Assembly (NCBI GenBank): GCA_905221605.1
Contig: CAJNDS010002088.1
Coordinates: 658,001-691,872 of the forward strand
Direction of reading: 5' to 3'
DNA: 33,872 nt
Source of the DNA: Symbiodinium natans
Lineage: Eukaryota; Sar; Dinophyceae; Suessiales; Symbiodiniaceae
A model generated the notes under the pieces. The model ran no database searches. It saw nothing but the letters and a program-made list of their open reading frames with translations, and was not told the DNA's origin. Shown in pieces: positions 21,841-29,502 of the stretch (positions are counted from its first letter, which is position 1; each line of letters starts with the position of its first letter). The position numbers and the translations under genes were made by a program.

Positions 21841-21897
21841 CTGAAGGTTTAGGGTTTGGGGTTTAGGGTTTAGGGTTTGGGGCTGAGGGCTTAGGGC
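21841..21897 (-). other. 57-nt intron or in-frame insert made of heptamers
   Basis: On the minus strand GCCCTAAGCCCTCAGCCCC, four to five CCCTAAA/CCCCAAA units, then CCTTCAG. As an intron it is GC-AG. It is also a multiple of three without stop, so read-through would add LSPQPQTLNPKPQTLNLQ-like residues. Confidence 0.65.
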
Positions 21898-21993
21898 TTT
21901 CCAGGGTGTCAGGGCAGGGCCCAGAATGAATAGTTCAAGCACACACTGTTCCACGATGGTTCCAAGGGACAGCCTCTGTCCTCTGTCTGGGGC
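21898..21993 (-). CDS. minus gene, middle exon
   Basis: Acceptor gagcttccaagtaag|G, the bases before it resembling the terminus of MITE D. 32 codons: APDRGQRLSLGTIVEQCVLE then LFILGPALTPWK, ending at a GC donor. Phase 0 on both sides. Function unknown; the second half is hydrophobic. Confidence 0.55.
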
Positions 21994-22022
21994 CTTACTT
22001 GGAAGCTCTGTTGACTGATAAG

Positions 22023-22136
22023 CTAGGATGCCCAGTAGTACCCCTATTCCCTTTTTGGGGGGTTTAGGTTCCCTTATAAACCCCTTTAAGCAAAAAAGGG
22101 CACCCTTTTTAAGCCTAGGTTACTGGGCAGCCTAGT
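22023..22136. mobile_element. MITE family E inside a minus-strand intron
   Basis: Nearly identical to the copy at 16085-16200. It occupies over half of the 202-nt intron 21994-22195. Confidence 0.88.
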
Positions 22137-22195
22137 AAGTAGGGTTAGTATGTCGCATTGTGGGTTGAAGGGTGCCTAGGCGATACTACGTACAC

Positions 22196-22297
22196 CTGCC
22201 AAGTCAATAGGGTTTCCAAGTAGAGCTTAAGGTTTTGTGTTAAATCCCAGGGGGGTTGATGTACAGATACCACTGCTATAATGGTTCCAGGGGGCGA
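22196..22297 (-). CDS. minus gene, upstream exon
   Basis: Acceptor cggaaccctag|T, 34 codons: SPPGTIIAVVSVHQPPWDLT then QNLKLYLETLLTWQ, donor TGGCAG|GTGTACGTA, phase 0-0. Joined with the next two exons it gives 95 residues before the stop. The 5' part of the gene is not found. Unknown family. Confidence 0.52.
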
Positions 22298-22309
22298 CTA
22301 GGGTTCCGG

Positions 22310-22440
22310 GTTTAGGGTTTAGGGTTTGGGGTTTAGGGTTTGGGGCTTAGGGTTCCGGGTTTCCGACCGATTTCGGTGGGGTATTTCCCATTTGCCCGTA
22401 TGCGAAGCCTTATCTTTCCGACGCGGGACCCTAACCCTCA
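22310..22440. other. heptamer patch and coding-like island
   Basis: TTTAGGG/TTTGGGG units 22310-22355, then an island whose minus frame reads SRVGKIRLRIRANGKYPTEI. It might be the next upstream exon of the minus gene; no clear splice sites. Confidence 0.3.
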
Positions 22441-22745
22441 AACCCTACAACCCGATACGCCCCGTAAATCCCATAATTCTTTACGCACTAAAATCGATAA
22501 ACCCTATAAACTCCACAGACCTACCAAGCCGTTAGAACCTAGAAGCGCCCACAAAGCCTGCAAGCCCTGTAAACACTGAAGCCGCTACAAACCCCACAAC
22601 CCACACACAACCTATACAAAAAATCCTACAAAGGCCTTTCAACCCTGTAAACCCCGCAAGCCCTTTTCAGCCGTACAGCCCCTAAACCCTAAACCCCAAA
22701 CCCCAAACCCTAAACCCTAAACCCTGTCTTCAACTTCCGGGCTCT
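22441..22745. repeat. decayed C-strand repeats
   Basis: aaccctataaac, agccctgtaaac and cctacaaa variants with no clean unit, then CCCTAAA units 22680-22722. No gene seen. Confidence 0.6.
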
Positions 22746-22876
22746 AAGGGTAGTTATATCGGCCCTTAGCATGGTCCCTTACCTCCTTGAAAGGGTTTTG
22801 AAGTACGGTTGCTTAGGGTGAAGAAAGGGGGGTCCCCATATAAGGGTCCATACTAAGGGACCATGTAACTACCCTA
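22745..22876. mobile_element. MITE family C merging into a CCCTAAA array
   Basis: aagggtagttatatcggccc ... gggaccatgtaactaccctaa, and the last bases are the first unit of the array 22870-22922. Confidence 0.78.
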
Positions 22877-22923
22877 AACCCTAAACCCTAAACCCTAAAC
22901 CCTAAACCCTAAACCCTAAACCC
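22870..22923. repeat. CCCTAAA array
   Basis: Seven units; left flank of the next exon. Confidence 0.95.
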
Positions 22924-22941
22924 AAAGCCCCTGGTCTTCAG

Positions 22942-23046
22942 CTTCCTTGCCCACCCAGGCTCTTCCATTATGGCAGGGACCTTTGGGTGGCTTTTTTTTT
23001 TCCGGGGGAGCGAAACGCGGGTCTTGCTTCGTCTTCAAAGGCGGTT
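22942..23046 (+). CDS. candidate exon
   Basis: Acceptor ctggtcttcag|C; LPCPPRLFHYGRDLWVAFFF then PGERNAGLASSSKAV. Minus strand closed. Possible donor GCG|GTTTCGGGTTTAGGG or TTTCGG|GTTTAGGG. Between C and G arrays. Unknown. Confidence 0.45.
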
Positions 23047-23145
23047 TCGGGTTTAGGGTTTAGGGTTTAGGGTTTAGGGTTTAGGGTTTAGGGTTTAGGG
23101 TTCAGGGGCTTAACCTCCAGGCTTTAGGGTTGAGGGTTTAGGGTA
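23047..23145. repeat. TTTAGGG array
   Basis: About eight clean units then degenerate ones. Confidence 0.93.
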
Positions 23146-23250
23146 GCATGCTGCGAGGGCCCCTTTTGTACAGTTTTTTTGCGAAGCCTGAGGGGTTGAG
23201 CCTGTTCCAGTCTGTTCTAGTCGGGGATGCACGGGTTGCAACTCCCCCTA
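23146..23250 (+). CDS. candidate exon
   Basis: MLRGPLLYSFFAKPEGLSLF then QSVLVGDARVATPP; an internal acceptor ttttgtacag|T is possible. It runs into CCCTAAA units at 23246. Minus strand also open, less natural. Confidence 0.35.
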
Positions 23251-23393
23251 AACCCTAAACCCTAATCCCTAAACCCGAAACCCTAATCCCTAATCCCGAA
23301 GCCGTAACTGCTGGAGGAGCCCGGGTTCGTGATAGGGTTTTAGTGGCAGTTTAGGGTTTACGGTCATATTCATTAAGATTTAGTAAACTTCAG

Positions 23394-23448
23394 GGCATTG
23401 CTGGCAAACATTGACAGCAGGGAAAGCCCAGAGACCCATATAACCTAA
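23394..23448 (+). CDS. candidate terminal exon
   Basis: Acceptor agtaaacttcag|G; ALLANIDSRESPETHIT then TAA at 23446-23448. Unknown. Confidence 0.4.
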
Positions 23449-23467
23449 AACCTCGTCGCCACGGCTC

Positions 23468-23569
23468 TTTGCTTAAGAACCCCCCCAAAAGAATAAGAAT
23501 GTGTTCTTCCTTACAAGGGCAACATAGGGATCATAACCTTTTGTTCTTTGGGGGGGGTGCTTAAGCAAA
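23468..23569. mobile_element. MITE family A, good ends
   Basis: tttgcttaagaacccccc ... ccttacaagggcaacatagg ... gtgcttaagcaaa then TA. Confidence 0.78.
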
Positions 23570-23576
23570 TAGTGTT

Positions 23577-23719
23577 CCTAAACCCTAAGCCCTGAACCCT
23601 AAACTCTAAACCCTAAACCTAAACCCTGAACCCTAAACCCTAAACCCTAAACCCTAAACCCTAAACCCTAAACCCTAAACCCTAAACCCTAAACCCTAAA
23701 CCCTAAACCCTAAACCCCA
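23577..23719. repeat. CCCTAAA array
   Basis: About 19 units, the left ones imperfect. Ends 13 nt before an acceptor. Confidence 0.97.
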
Positions 23720-23732
23720 ATGCCTGCCGCAG

Positions 23733-23791
23733 GACCCGAAGGCCATCCTGGAGAAGCTGTCAGAAATGCGCGCGGCCCAGCTGTTCGTGGG
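23733..23791 (+). CDS. exon flanked on both sides by telomere arrays
   Basis: Acceptor aatgcctgccgcag|GAC; DPKAILEKLSEMRAAQLFV, then GG|GTTTAGGGTTTAGGG. 59 nt, phase 0 in, phase 2 out. The C-strand array is 13 nt before it and the G-strand array begins at the donor itself. The clearest case of the exon-in-array layout. Helical peptide of unknown family. Confidence 0.6.
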
Positions 23792-23889
23792 GTTTAGGGT
23801 TTAGGGTTTAGGGTTTAGGGTTTAGGGTTTAGGGTTTAGGGTTTAGGGTTTAGGGTTTAGGGTTTAGGGTTTAGGGTTTAGGGTTTAGG
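23792..23889. repeat. TTTAGGG array starting at a donor
   Basis: About 14 perfect units. Confidence 0.98.
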
Positions 23890-24165
23890 AAGCCTATAGG
23901 GGAATAGTCCTTACTTGAGGGGTATTGAAGTCCCTGACAAGTTTGGGGCTTCGGGTTTAGGAACCCTGTTGTATTTTCGGGAATATTCCTTAATTGAGGG
24001 GTAGTCCCCAGGAAGTTTGGGGTTTCGGGTTTGGGGATGACACGGCCGGTGGGGGGGGGGGGGGGGCCTCAGGGTCTTTGTTTCTTTGTGGAATCTTCGG
24101 GGGCGGGAAGAGAGGGTTCCATAAGCTTTATGAGAGAGGGCCTTCAACTATGCAGGGGTCGTAGC
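23890..24165. other. family F fragments and G-run
   Basis: ggaatagtccttacttgagg and ggaatattccttaattgagg (family F halves), then a G16 run at 24050. The minus ORF here (Pro run) is built from these repeats. Confidence 0.5.
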
Positions 24166-24170
24166 TGTGA

Positions 24171-24455
24171 ATGAAGGAGAGGGTATTAAGCACTCGCCTG
24201 AAGAGCAACCTACCTGTTCCTCTTGGCTTCAAAAGCTTTGGTTGGGGGAAGTGGCCGGAGATACTCCATCTCCAGGATCTGACATCTGAAGGCAACCCAT
24301 TGTGCCCAGAGTCTGCAGATAAGTTTTCCCGACCAGCTCAGATCGAAATTGTGTGTGTGCGTCTTTGTTTACCCTTTGGTGTATTCATGCAGTGTGCTTA
24401 CATCTTGTGCTTGTCTTTGTTGGACACTGCGTGCTTCTATGTGCCTTCTTCGTGA
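24171..24455 (+). CDS. possible 3' exon, unknown
   Basis: MKERVLSTRLKSNLPVPLGF then KSFGWGKWPEILHLQDLTSE and PLCPESADKFSRPAQIEIV are protein-like. After about 24345 the sequence becomes T/G-rich like a 3' UTR, so the frame may end or splice earlier. aactatgcag|G at 24155 is a possible acceptor. Confidence 0.33.
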   Translation: MKERVLSTRLKSNLPVPLGFKSFGWGKWPEILHLQDLTSEGNPLCPESADKFSRPAQIEIVCVRLCLPFGVFMQCAYILCLSLLDTACFYVPSS

Positions 24456-24515
24456 CGTTATCTGCATGTTATGCGTCTTTACGCGCACTCGTGATAGGGT
24501 TTCTAGGGTTTAAGG

Positions 24516-24622
24516 TTGAGATGTTCTCCCTGATAACTATACTGACAGTCCTTAGTAGGGATTACAATAGAGGGTACTATACTCCTACTAAGGATTGTTA
24601 GTAAAAGGGCGAACATCCCAAG
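24516..24622. mobile_element. MITE family B, intact
   Basis: gagatgttctccctgataac, actgacagtccttagtaggg ... tactaaggattgttagtaaa ... gaacatcccaag. Confidence 0.8.
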
Positions 24623-24699
24623 TTTTAAGGTTATGTGAGCCCCAAAGGGATTTTTGAAAGTTTTACCTTTCCTACGGCTCGAAAGAGGAATAGAGTACA

Positions 24700-24943
24700 A
24701 CCCTAAACCCCAAACCCTAAACCTTAAACCCGAAGCACCTCTTGGCTCCCTGAAGCCTTCAACCCTAAAGTTGCTGAGTCCCCCTCAACCCACTTCAACC
24801 CCCTAACCTCCGAATCCAGGACTCGCCTTAACCCTAAGCCACAAAAGCACTGAACCCCCAAGCCCCTAAGCCCCAAACCCTGAAACCCCGAAACCCCTAA
24901 ACCCTAAATCCTAACCCTAAACCCTAAACCCTAAACCCCCCAA
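24700..24943. repeat. decayed then clean CCCTAAA repeats
   Basis: Decayed 24700-24890, five clean units 24893-24938. No gene. Confidence 0.8.
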
Positions 24944-24954
24944 AGCACTCAGAG

Positions 24955-25040
24955 GACGGGGAACGACCCCGGCAGCGCCGCTGCCAGCAGCCCGACGAAG
25001 GCCGCTGCGCCACGTGAGAAGCGCGCGGGACCCAGCCGCG
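24955..25040 (+). CDS. Ala/Ser-rich exon, donor GTTTAGG
   Basis: Acceptor gcactcagag|G; TGNDPGSAAASSPTKAAAPR then EKRAGPSR, ending CGC G|GTTTAGGA. Low-complexity, disordered-looking. Another frame with GTGAGAAG donor (ERPRQRRCQQPDEGRC) is possible. Confidence 0.4.
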
Positions 25041-25044
25041 GTTT

Positions 25045-25520
25045 AGGATTTTTAGGATTTGTTGTGGTTTTTGGGTTTTTTTGGGTTTTTAGGGTTTTAA
25101 GGGTGTTTGGGGTTTTTAGGGTTTTGGGGTTTTTAGGTTTTTGGTGATTTTTAGGGTTTTTTAGGGTTTTTAGGGGTTTAAGGGTTTTTAGGGTTTTTAG
25201 GGCTTTTAGGGCTTTTAGGGTTTTTAGGGTTTTTAGGGTTTTAGGGTTTTTAGGGTTTTTTTGGTTTTTAGGGTTTTTTTTTGGGTTTTTAGGGTTTTTA
25301 GGGTCTGTAGGGTTTTTAGGGTGTTTAGGGTTTTTTTACGGTGTTTAGGGTTTTTTACGGTGTTTAGGGTTTTTAGGGTCTGTAGGGTTTTTAGGGTGTT
25401 TAGGGTTTTAAGGGTTTTTTGTTTTTTTTTTGGTTTTTGGGATTTTTGGGTTTTTTGTTTTTTTGGGGTTTTTTGGGTTTTAGGGTTTGTAGGGTTTTTA
25501 GGTTTTAGGGAGTGGGAGTA
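25045..25520. repeat. long degenerate array, TTTTTAGGG nonamers
   Basis: The dominant unit is T5AGGG with GTTTAGGG, TCTGTAGGG and long T variants. The ORF 25261-25521 (VFRVFRV) is its translation. Confidence 0.93.
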
Positions 25521-25905
25521 GAGGTTTATGGGTTTGGGGTTTAGTATTTTAGGGCTGAGGCTTTAGGGTTTAGGATCTTATGGCTTCGAGGTTTTGTGGT
25601 TGAGGGTTTAGGATTTTAGGGCTTGGGGCTTAGGGTTTCGGGTTTTGGGGGTTGGGGTTTCGGATTTCAGGGCTTAGGGCTTAGGGCTTAGGGCTTAGGG
25701 CTTAGGGCTTAGGATCTTAGCGCTTCGGGGTTTTGAGGTTTCGGTTCTAGGGTTACAGGTTTTTGGATTTTAGGGCTTAGGGGTTTGGGGGTTTAGGGTT
25801 TAGGATTTTAGGGCTTAGGGGTTTTGGGGTTTAGGGTTTAGGGCTTAGGGTCTAGGATTTCAGGGCTTAGGGGTTGCGTAGGGTTTAGGTTTTTGGGGCT
25901 AGGGT
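25521..25905. repeat. degenerate array, GGGCTTA block
   Basis: TTTAGGG relatives; from 25672 six units of TTAGGGC in a row, then mixed units. Confidence 0.88.
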
Positions 25906-25982
25906 GTCTTGGGGTTAAGGGCACAGGGATTGTTAAGGCATCGATTTTTTAGCTGTGCTGCCTAAGTGGCTGAGAAAGAAAG

Positions 25983-26036
25983 ACCCTAAACCCTAAACCC
26001 TAAACTCTAAACCCTAAACCCTAAACCCTAAACCCG
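25983..26036. repeat. CCCTAAA array
   Basis: Seven to eight units. The 75-bp island to its left (25906-25982) has no clear exon. Confidence 0.95.
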
Positions 26037-26153
26037 AAGAAGGACTATAACTCCTTGAGTCGAAACTTGGGCCTCTGGGGCACCCACATCCACAGAACCC
26101 CCGATACCCCTTCCTTAATTTATTGGGTTCTTAAAGGAGAGGGGAGGGAGGCT
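26032..26153 (+). CDS. candidate exon
   Basis: PKKDYNSLSRNLGLWGTHIH then RTPDTPSLIYWVLKGEGREA and TAG. The tail overlaps a family F-like stem (cccttccttaatttattggg). Unknown. Confidence 0.33.
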
Positions 26154-26154
26154 T

Positions 26155-26235
26155 TAGGGTTTAGGGTTTAGGGTTCAGGGCTTAGGTTTAGGGTTTAGGG
26201 CTTAGAGTTTAGGATTTTAGGGCTTGGGGTTCAAG
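26155..26235. repeat. degenerate TTTAGGG array
   Basis: Four clean units and GGGCTTA variants. Confidence 0.85.
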
Positions 26236-26239
26236 GGTG

Positions 26240-26341
26240 ATCTGCAACGAAAGGTTCCCCAATACTCCCCACTAGTCCCTAAGGCTCCCTAAGGTTATCC
26301 AGGTACCTACCCCCCTTGAACCCCCCCCCCCCTCCCTTATG
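26240..26341. mobile_element. dispersed element K, second copy
   Basis: gttccccaatactccccact, agtccctaaggctccctaag, caggtacctacccccctt, C12, cctcccttat. Same block order as 18656-18783. Confidence 0.5.
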
Positions 26342-26420
26342 CAATTATCCAAGCGCAATTGGAGCACATACCCAGCGGCGACTACCACCCGATTGCATAT
26401 GTGGGGCAGACCTGCATAGG
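26342..26420 (+). CDS. exon-like frame ending at GTTTAGGG
   Basis: AIIQAQLEHIPSGDYHPIAY then VGQTCI, ending ATA GG|GTTTAGGG. Possible acceptor ttatccaag|C. A 21-nt heptamer insert follows, then open sequence again. Confidence 0.42.
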
Positions 26421-26441
26421 GTTTAGGGTTTAGGGTTTAGG
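26421..26441. repeat. three TTTAGGG units between two open islands
   Basis: Exactly 21 nt. It brings a TAG into the frame of the left island, and its last TTTAG|G could act as an acceptor. Confidence 0.85.
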
Positions 26442-26526
26442 CACCCTGCCGCGCATTGTCACAAGATCGTGTCTTCGACGACATGGTTCTTGACGGCATC
26501 GGGGTTGTTGAATTACACCCTATAAA
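26442..26526 (+). CDS. exon-like frame after the insert
   Basis: Frame PCRALSQDRVFDDMVLDGIG then VVELHPIN, TAA at about 26529; a second frame CHKIVSSTTWFLTASGLLNY is also open. If the heptamers are an insertion, both islands were one exon. Confidence 0.35.
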
Positions 26527-26683
26527 CTAAGGAATATGCCTTAAAATCATAGCCAGGATCCCTTTCTAGTTGAACATGTGCATTACTCAATTACTGGGCA
26601 CCCCCTTCATCACGAAAATCTGCCTTACATCACACTCAGGATCCCTATCTCAGTTTAAGGCAGATTCCTTAGTTGGGGTCTTT
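26523..26683. mobile_element. MITE family F copies
   Basis: aactaaggaatatgccttaa ... and 26615-26683 tctgccttacatcacactca ... gtttaaggcagattccttag. Two nested or adjacent copies; the ORF beginning here at 26570 is partly MITE. Confidence 0.6.
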
Positions 26684-26753
26684 CGGGTCTTTCGGGGGAC
26701 CCCCCCTCCGCCCCCCAAGTACCTCTTGATTAAGCCTTCCTTTATGTTCATAG

Positions 26754-26869
26754 GGAGCCTATACAGGGTAGACGCCGCAGGCTTAAACAGAAGAAGAGCT
26801 GACTCTGGCCAGAGGCCCTTCAAGCCAGAGACCTTAACCTTACTGACGCCGGAAAATTTAGATCCTTGA
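26754..26869 (+). CDS. terminal exon, unknown protein
   Basis: Acceptor cctttatgttcatag|GG with a pyrimidine tract; SLYRVDAAGLNRRRADSGQR then PFKPETLTLLTPENLDP, TGA at 26867-26869. Well-formed C-terminus; the sequence after it is a CCCTAAA array (26880-26933). Confidence 0.5.
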
Positions 26870-26879
26870 CCCCAGCATG

Positions 26880-26934
26880 TCTAAACCCTAAACCCTAAAC
26901 CCTAAACCCTAAACCCTAAACCCTAAACCCTAAA
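26880..26934. repeat. CCCTAAA array
   Basis: Eight units. Confidence 0.96.
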
Positions 26935-26939
26935 CGCAC

Positions 26940-27045
26940 CAGGCAAGGAGTGACGAGGGTGAGCAGAAGCAGTGGTGAGAGTGGGCTAGCGCGACCACGC
27001 GATGTTTCGGCAGGTTGTCTGAGCACATCTTGAGCATGCCCTAGG
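26940..27045. other. coding-like island, strand undecided
   Basis: Minus GHAQDVLRQPAETSRGRASP then LSPLLLLTLVTPCLV; plus GVTRVSRSSGESGLARPRDV. Between C and G arrays (27050-27094). Confidence 0.35.
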
Positions 27046-27094
27046 GCTTAAGGTTTAGGGTTAAGGGTTTAGGGTTTAGGGTTTAGGGTTTAGG

Positions 27095-27232
27095 GTATGT
27101 TCATGGCACTTACTAGCCAAACAGCAATTGCACTTATAACCCAACTATAACTATATTGGGGAAATGGAGGGGCTTTAAAATTGGTTATAAATACAGTCAT
27201 AACTGGTTATTAAGTACCACGAACCTTTGCCC
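27095..27232. mobile_element. MITE family D
   Basis: gttcatggcacttactagcc ... acttataacccaactataac ... ggttattaagtaccacgaac. Confidence 0.72.
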
Positions 27233-27310
27233 CTTTTTGTTGTTTCAAGGTTCCCATATGAAGCAACCAACCCACAAAAATGTGCCCTTATTTAACATGC
27301 TTACTGAGCT
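27233..27310. mobile_element. MITE family E, diverged
   Basis: gcccctttttgttgtttcaa, ggttcccatatgaagcaacc, aaatgtgcccttatttaaca; adjacent to the D copies. Confidence 0.45.
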
Positions 27311-27364
27311 ACCAGGAACCTCCAACACCTAAACCCAAACAGGGTAGGTAACCCTCTGGGACCT

Positions 27365-27592
27365 ACTCGGAGGTTCATGTGTAGTTATAAGTAGTTCTAA
27401 ATATGGTAACTAGGCTTGTATCCCCAGTCGGCACTCAAAATCCTACCTATACTAGGCCATGGAGAAGGCCCTTATTCCATGCTATTAGGGTTTAGGTTGC
27501 CTTAAAACCCCCTTTAAACCAAAAATGGCAGCCTTTTATTCCTAAGATATTAGTGGTTCTAGTATGGCCACCCATGAATCCTCCAAGCCAAG
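27365..27592. mobile_element. MITE family D with family E inserted
   Basis: D left end tcggaggttcatgtgtagtt and right end catgaatcctccaag enclose an E copy (27460-27580: tatactaggccatggagaag ... ggtttaggttgccttaaaac ... ttctagtatgg). Confidence 0.72.
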
Positions 27593-27649
27593 TGGTTGAA
27601 GCGTGATGGTTCCTCCCCACCGCTCTCCAACCCGTCAGAGGCGCTCTAA
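27593..27649 (+). CDS. terminal exon directly after MITE D
   Basis: atcctccaagccaag|TGG; WLKRDGSSPPLSNPSEAL then TAA at 27647-27649. The MITE terminus forms the acceptor region. Unknown family. Confidence 0.42.
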   Translation, partial: WLKRDGSSPPLSNPSEAL

Positions 27650-27784
27650 CACAGAAGAGGGTTTGGGGTTTTGGGGTTTAGGGCTAGTGGGTTTATATTT
27701 CTGTTGCTGGTGAGTGTACATAGGGTTCCTTAATATGGGTGAGCGTAAAAACCGAATTCTTAGCCTTCTGGGGATACTAACAAG

Positions 27785-27912
27785 GAAAGTCAGACGTTAT
27801 ACTAGGCCCCGGAGCAGGCCCAGAATTCCTTTTTGTAGGGTTTCGGTTGCCCTATAAGCCCCTTGAAACCCATAAGGGCACCCGTTTAAATCCGAGGTGA
27901 CTCTTGGGGTCC
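27785..27912. mobile_element. MITE family E copy
   Basis: tatactaggccccggagcag ... ggtttcggttgccctataag ... ataagggcacccgtttaaat. 27650-27784 has decayed heptamers and no gene. Confidence 0.6.
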
Positions 27913-28058
27913 CTAAACCCTAAACCCTAAACCTTAAACCCTAAACTGCACACGCATCCCAAAGAGGCAAGACCCGACACCGTCTCCGAAAATCGAGATG
28001 TTTTACCTCTCTGCGGGCCCCTTAAACAGTCCGCAACTCCTAAACAGCCCAATACCCC
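27913..28058. other. CCCTAAA patch and coding-like island
   Basis: Five units to 27945, then + LHTHPKEARPDTVSENRDVL or minus LRGPQRGKTSRFSETVSGLA, both open. Strand undecided. Confidence 0.33.
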
Positions 28059-28139
28059 TTAATTGAGGAATATACCTTAAACCACATAAGGATCCTTAGT
28101 CTGATTTGAGGTATATTCCTTAATGAAGGGGCATTGGGC
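28047..28139. mobile_element. MITE family F, near-complete palindrome
   Basis: cccaatacccc ttaattgaggaatatacctt ... aggatccttag ... aggtatattccttaatgaag gggcattggg. Confidence 0.78.
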
Positions 28140-28159
28140 TGTGTGGGTACACGGTTTAT

Positions 28160-28265
28160 AAGGAATGTTTCTTAAGGAGTCGTGGGAGTCTCTGGGGGGA
28201 AGTCTCCCTGCCGAAACGCAGCTGAGATGCGCCGGCCACCCGAGCAGCAGGCTTCGATGAGACCG
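28160..28265 (+). CDS. candidate exon, frame uncertain
   Basis: ESWESLGGSLPAETQLRCAG then HPSSRLR and TGA, or in another + frame MRRPPEQQASMRPRSSHEKP. A minus ORF covers it too. Confidence 0.28.
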
Positions 28266-28289
28266 CGCTCGTCGCACGAAAAGCCAATG

Positions 28290-28378
28290 CAATTCAGGGT
28301 TTAGGGTTTAGGGTTTTGGGTTTTGGGTTTTGGGTTTAGGGTTTTGGGTTTTGGGTTTTGGGTTTTGGGTCTAGGGTT
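28290..28378. repeat. TTTTGGG-rich array
   Basis: TTTAGGG at the edge, then mainly GGGTTTT units. Confidence 0.93.
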
Positions 28379-28567
28379 ACTATATGGAGGTGTCCAAGAG
28401 GGGTACCCTTTATTTGAGCTATCCTATAATAAGCATTTGCGTGTTTTTTGGGGGGTCTATAATGGGTACACCTGCGATCCCAAGATTCAAAGTCGATGAT
28501 TCTGTTACTGAGTTTTATAGATGGAAGATTCCTAAACTCCTAAGCCCTAAACCCTGAACTGCTCCAA

Positions 28568-28735
28568 GCTTGCAGGTTCAGGGTATTTATAACCCTACTT
28601 GTAGCTGTACTTATAAGCCCCCCCCTAAGTCCCCCAAGTAGGTTATGAGTAGACTTATAACTGTGGTTATAAGTACCCATGATCCAAGTTTAGGGTTTAG
28701 GGTTTAGGGTTCAGGGTTTAGGGTTTAGGGCACGG
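28568..28735. mobile_element. MITE family D followed by TTTAGGG units
   Basis: ggttcagggtatttataacc ... cttataactgtggttataag ... gatccaagt, then six TTTAGGG units. 28380-28567 has no gene. Confidence 0.65.
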
Positions 28736-28737
28736 CG

Positions 28738-28894
28738 ATTCTCAACCTGCAGTTTTTTTCCTCTGAGCCCGCGGCTCCTAGATCAGTGCAGGGGATCGTT
28801 TGCAAGCTAGCTTGGGGCTTGAAGGGTTTAGGGTTTAGGGCGTTTCTTTCAGGGCCTTCTGCTCCAATTCGGGTGGCTTCGGCTTAACCTTTCA
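28738..28894 (+). CDS. frame reading through two heptamers
   Basis: AILNLQFFSSEPAAPRSVQG then IVCKLAWGLK, then GLGFRA from two TTTAGGG units, then FLSGPSAPIRVASA and TAA. If real, telomere units were inserted into coding sequence without breaking the frame. An internal acceptor aacctgcag|T is possible. Confidence 0.33.
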
Positions 28895-29013
28895 GCGAAA
28901 CAGCGCACCCTTTTTACGCTCAGCTTACTGGGCAACCTATGTTGGGACTGCGGCAATGTGGCGTACGGATGGGTTTGCTATGTGTCGTTTCTTTTGGGCA
29001 GCTTGCGAGCCGG

Positions 29014-29135
29014 CTGAACAGCCTTCTTTGCGGTGCTTTAATTACTGTAACTGTAGATCCTTAGCCTGTTTGGGTTTATTGGGTTTCTGAGCTAAGGCAG
29101 CAAAAAGTTAATTTATAGCCACCCTTCTGAGTGCA
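29014..29135. repeat. array-free copy of segment 5641-5820
   Basis: ctttgcggtgctttaattac, tagatccttagcctgtttgg, gtttattgggtttctgagct and aatttatagccacccttctg match the left and right flanks of the array at 5742-5788, without the array. Confidence 0.8.
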
Positions 29136-29194
29136 GAGCAGGTTTCAGTAGCTCTTGCAGATTTCCAACATCCAAGGAGGGGGAGAAGAGTAGT

Positions 29195-29280
29195 GTTTAA
29201 AGTTTGGGGTCTAGGGTTTAGGGGAAGCCGTTTTGACCCAAACCCTAAGCCCTAAACCCTAAACCCTGAACCCTAAACCT
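29195..29280. repeat. short G and C arrays
   Basis: A few TTTAGGG, then CCCTAAA/CCCTGAA units to 29278. Confidence 0.85.
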
Positions 29281-29308
29281 TGGCACATGGGAGTGGAAGC
29301 TGACTTAG

Positions 29309-29359
29309 GTGGACCTTTGGCTGGGCATGAGCGAGGACACCGACTGTCGGCAGCTGTGA
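29309..29359 (+). CDS. terminal exon, acidic
   Basis: Acceptor gtggaagctgacttag|G; VDLWLGMSEDTDCRQL then TGA at 29357-29359. Following 120 nt look like a 3' UTR. AG|G context. Confidence 0.45.
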   Translation: MDLWLGMSEDTDCRQL

Positions 29360-29502
29360 AGTAGAACCCCAGCAATTATCCTTCGACATTGGACCCAGAA
29401 GTATGCAAAGAAAGAAATGTGTCAAAGAAAATCGCAGAGGGAGGGGATTAGTGTTAGTGTGCCATCCCCTCCTGCAGTCCTCGAGCGTTGAAGGTTCAGG
29501 GT

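Noticed and set aside
25261-25521. 86-codon + ORF (VFRVFRVCRV repeats)
   Set aside because: Translation of a TTTTTAGGG array.
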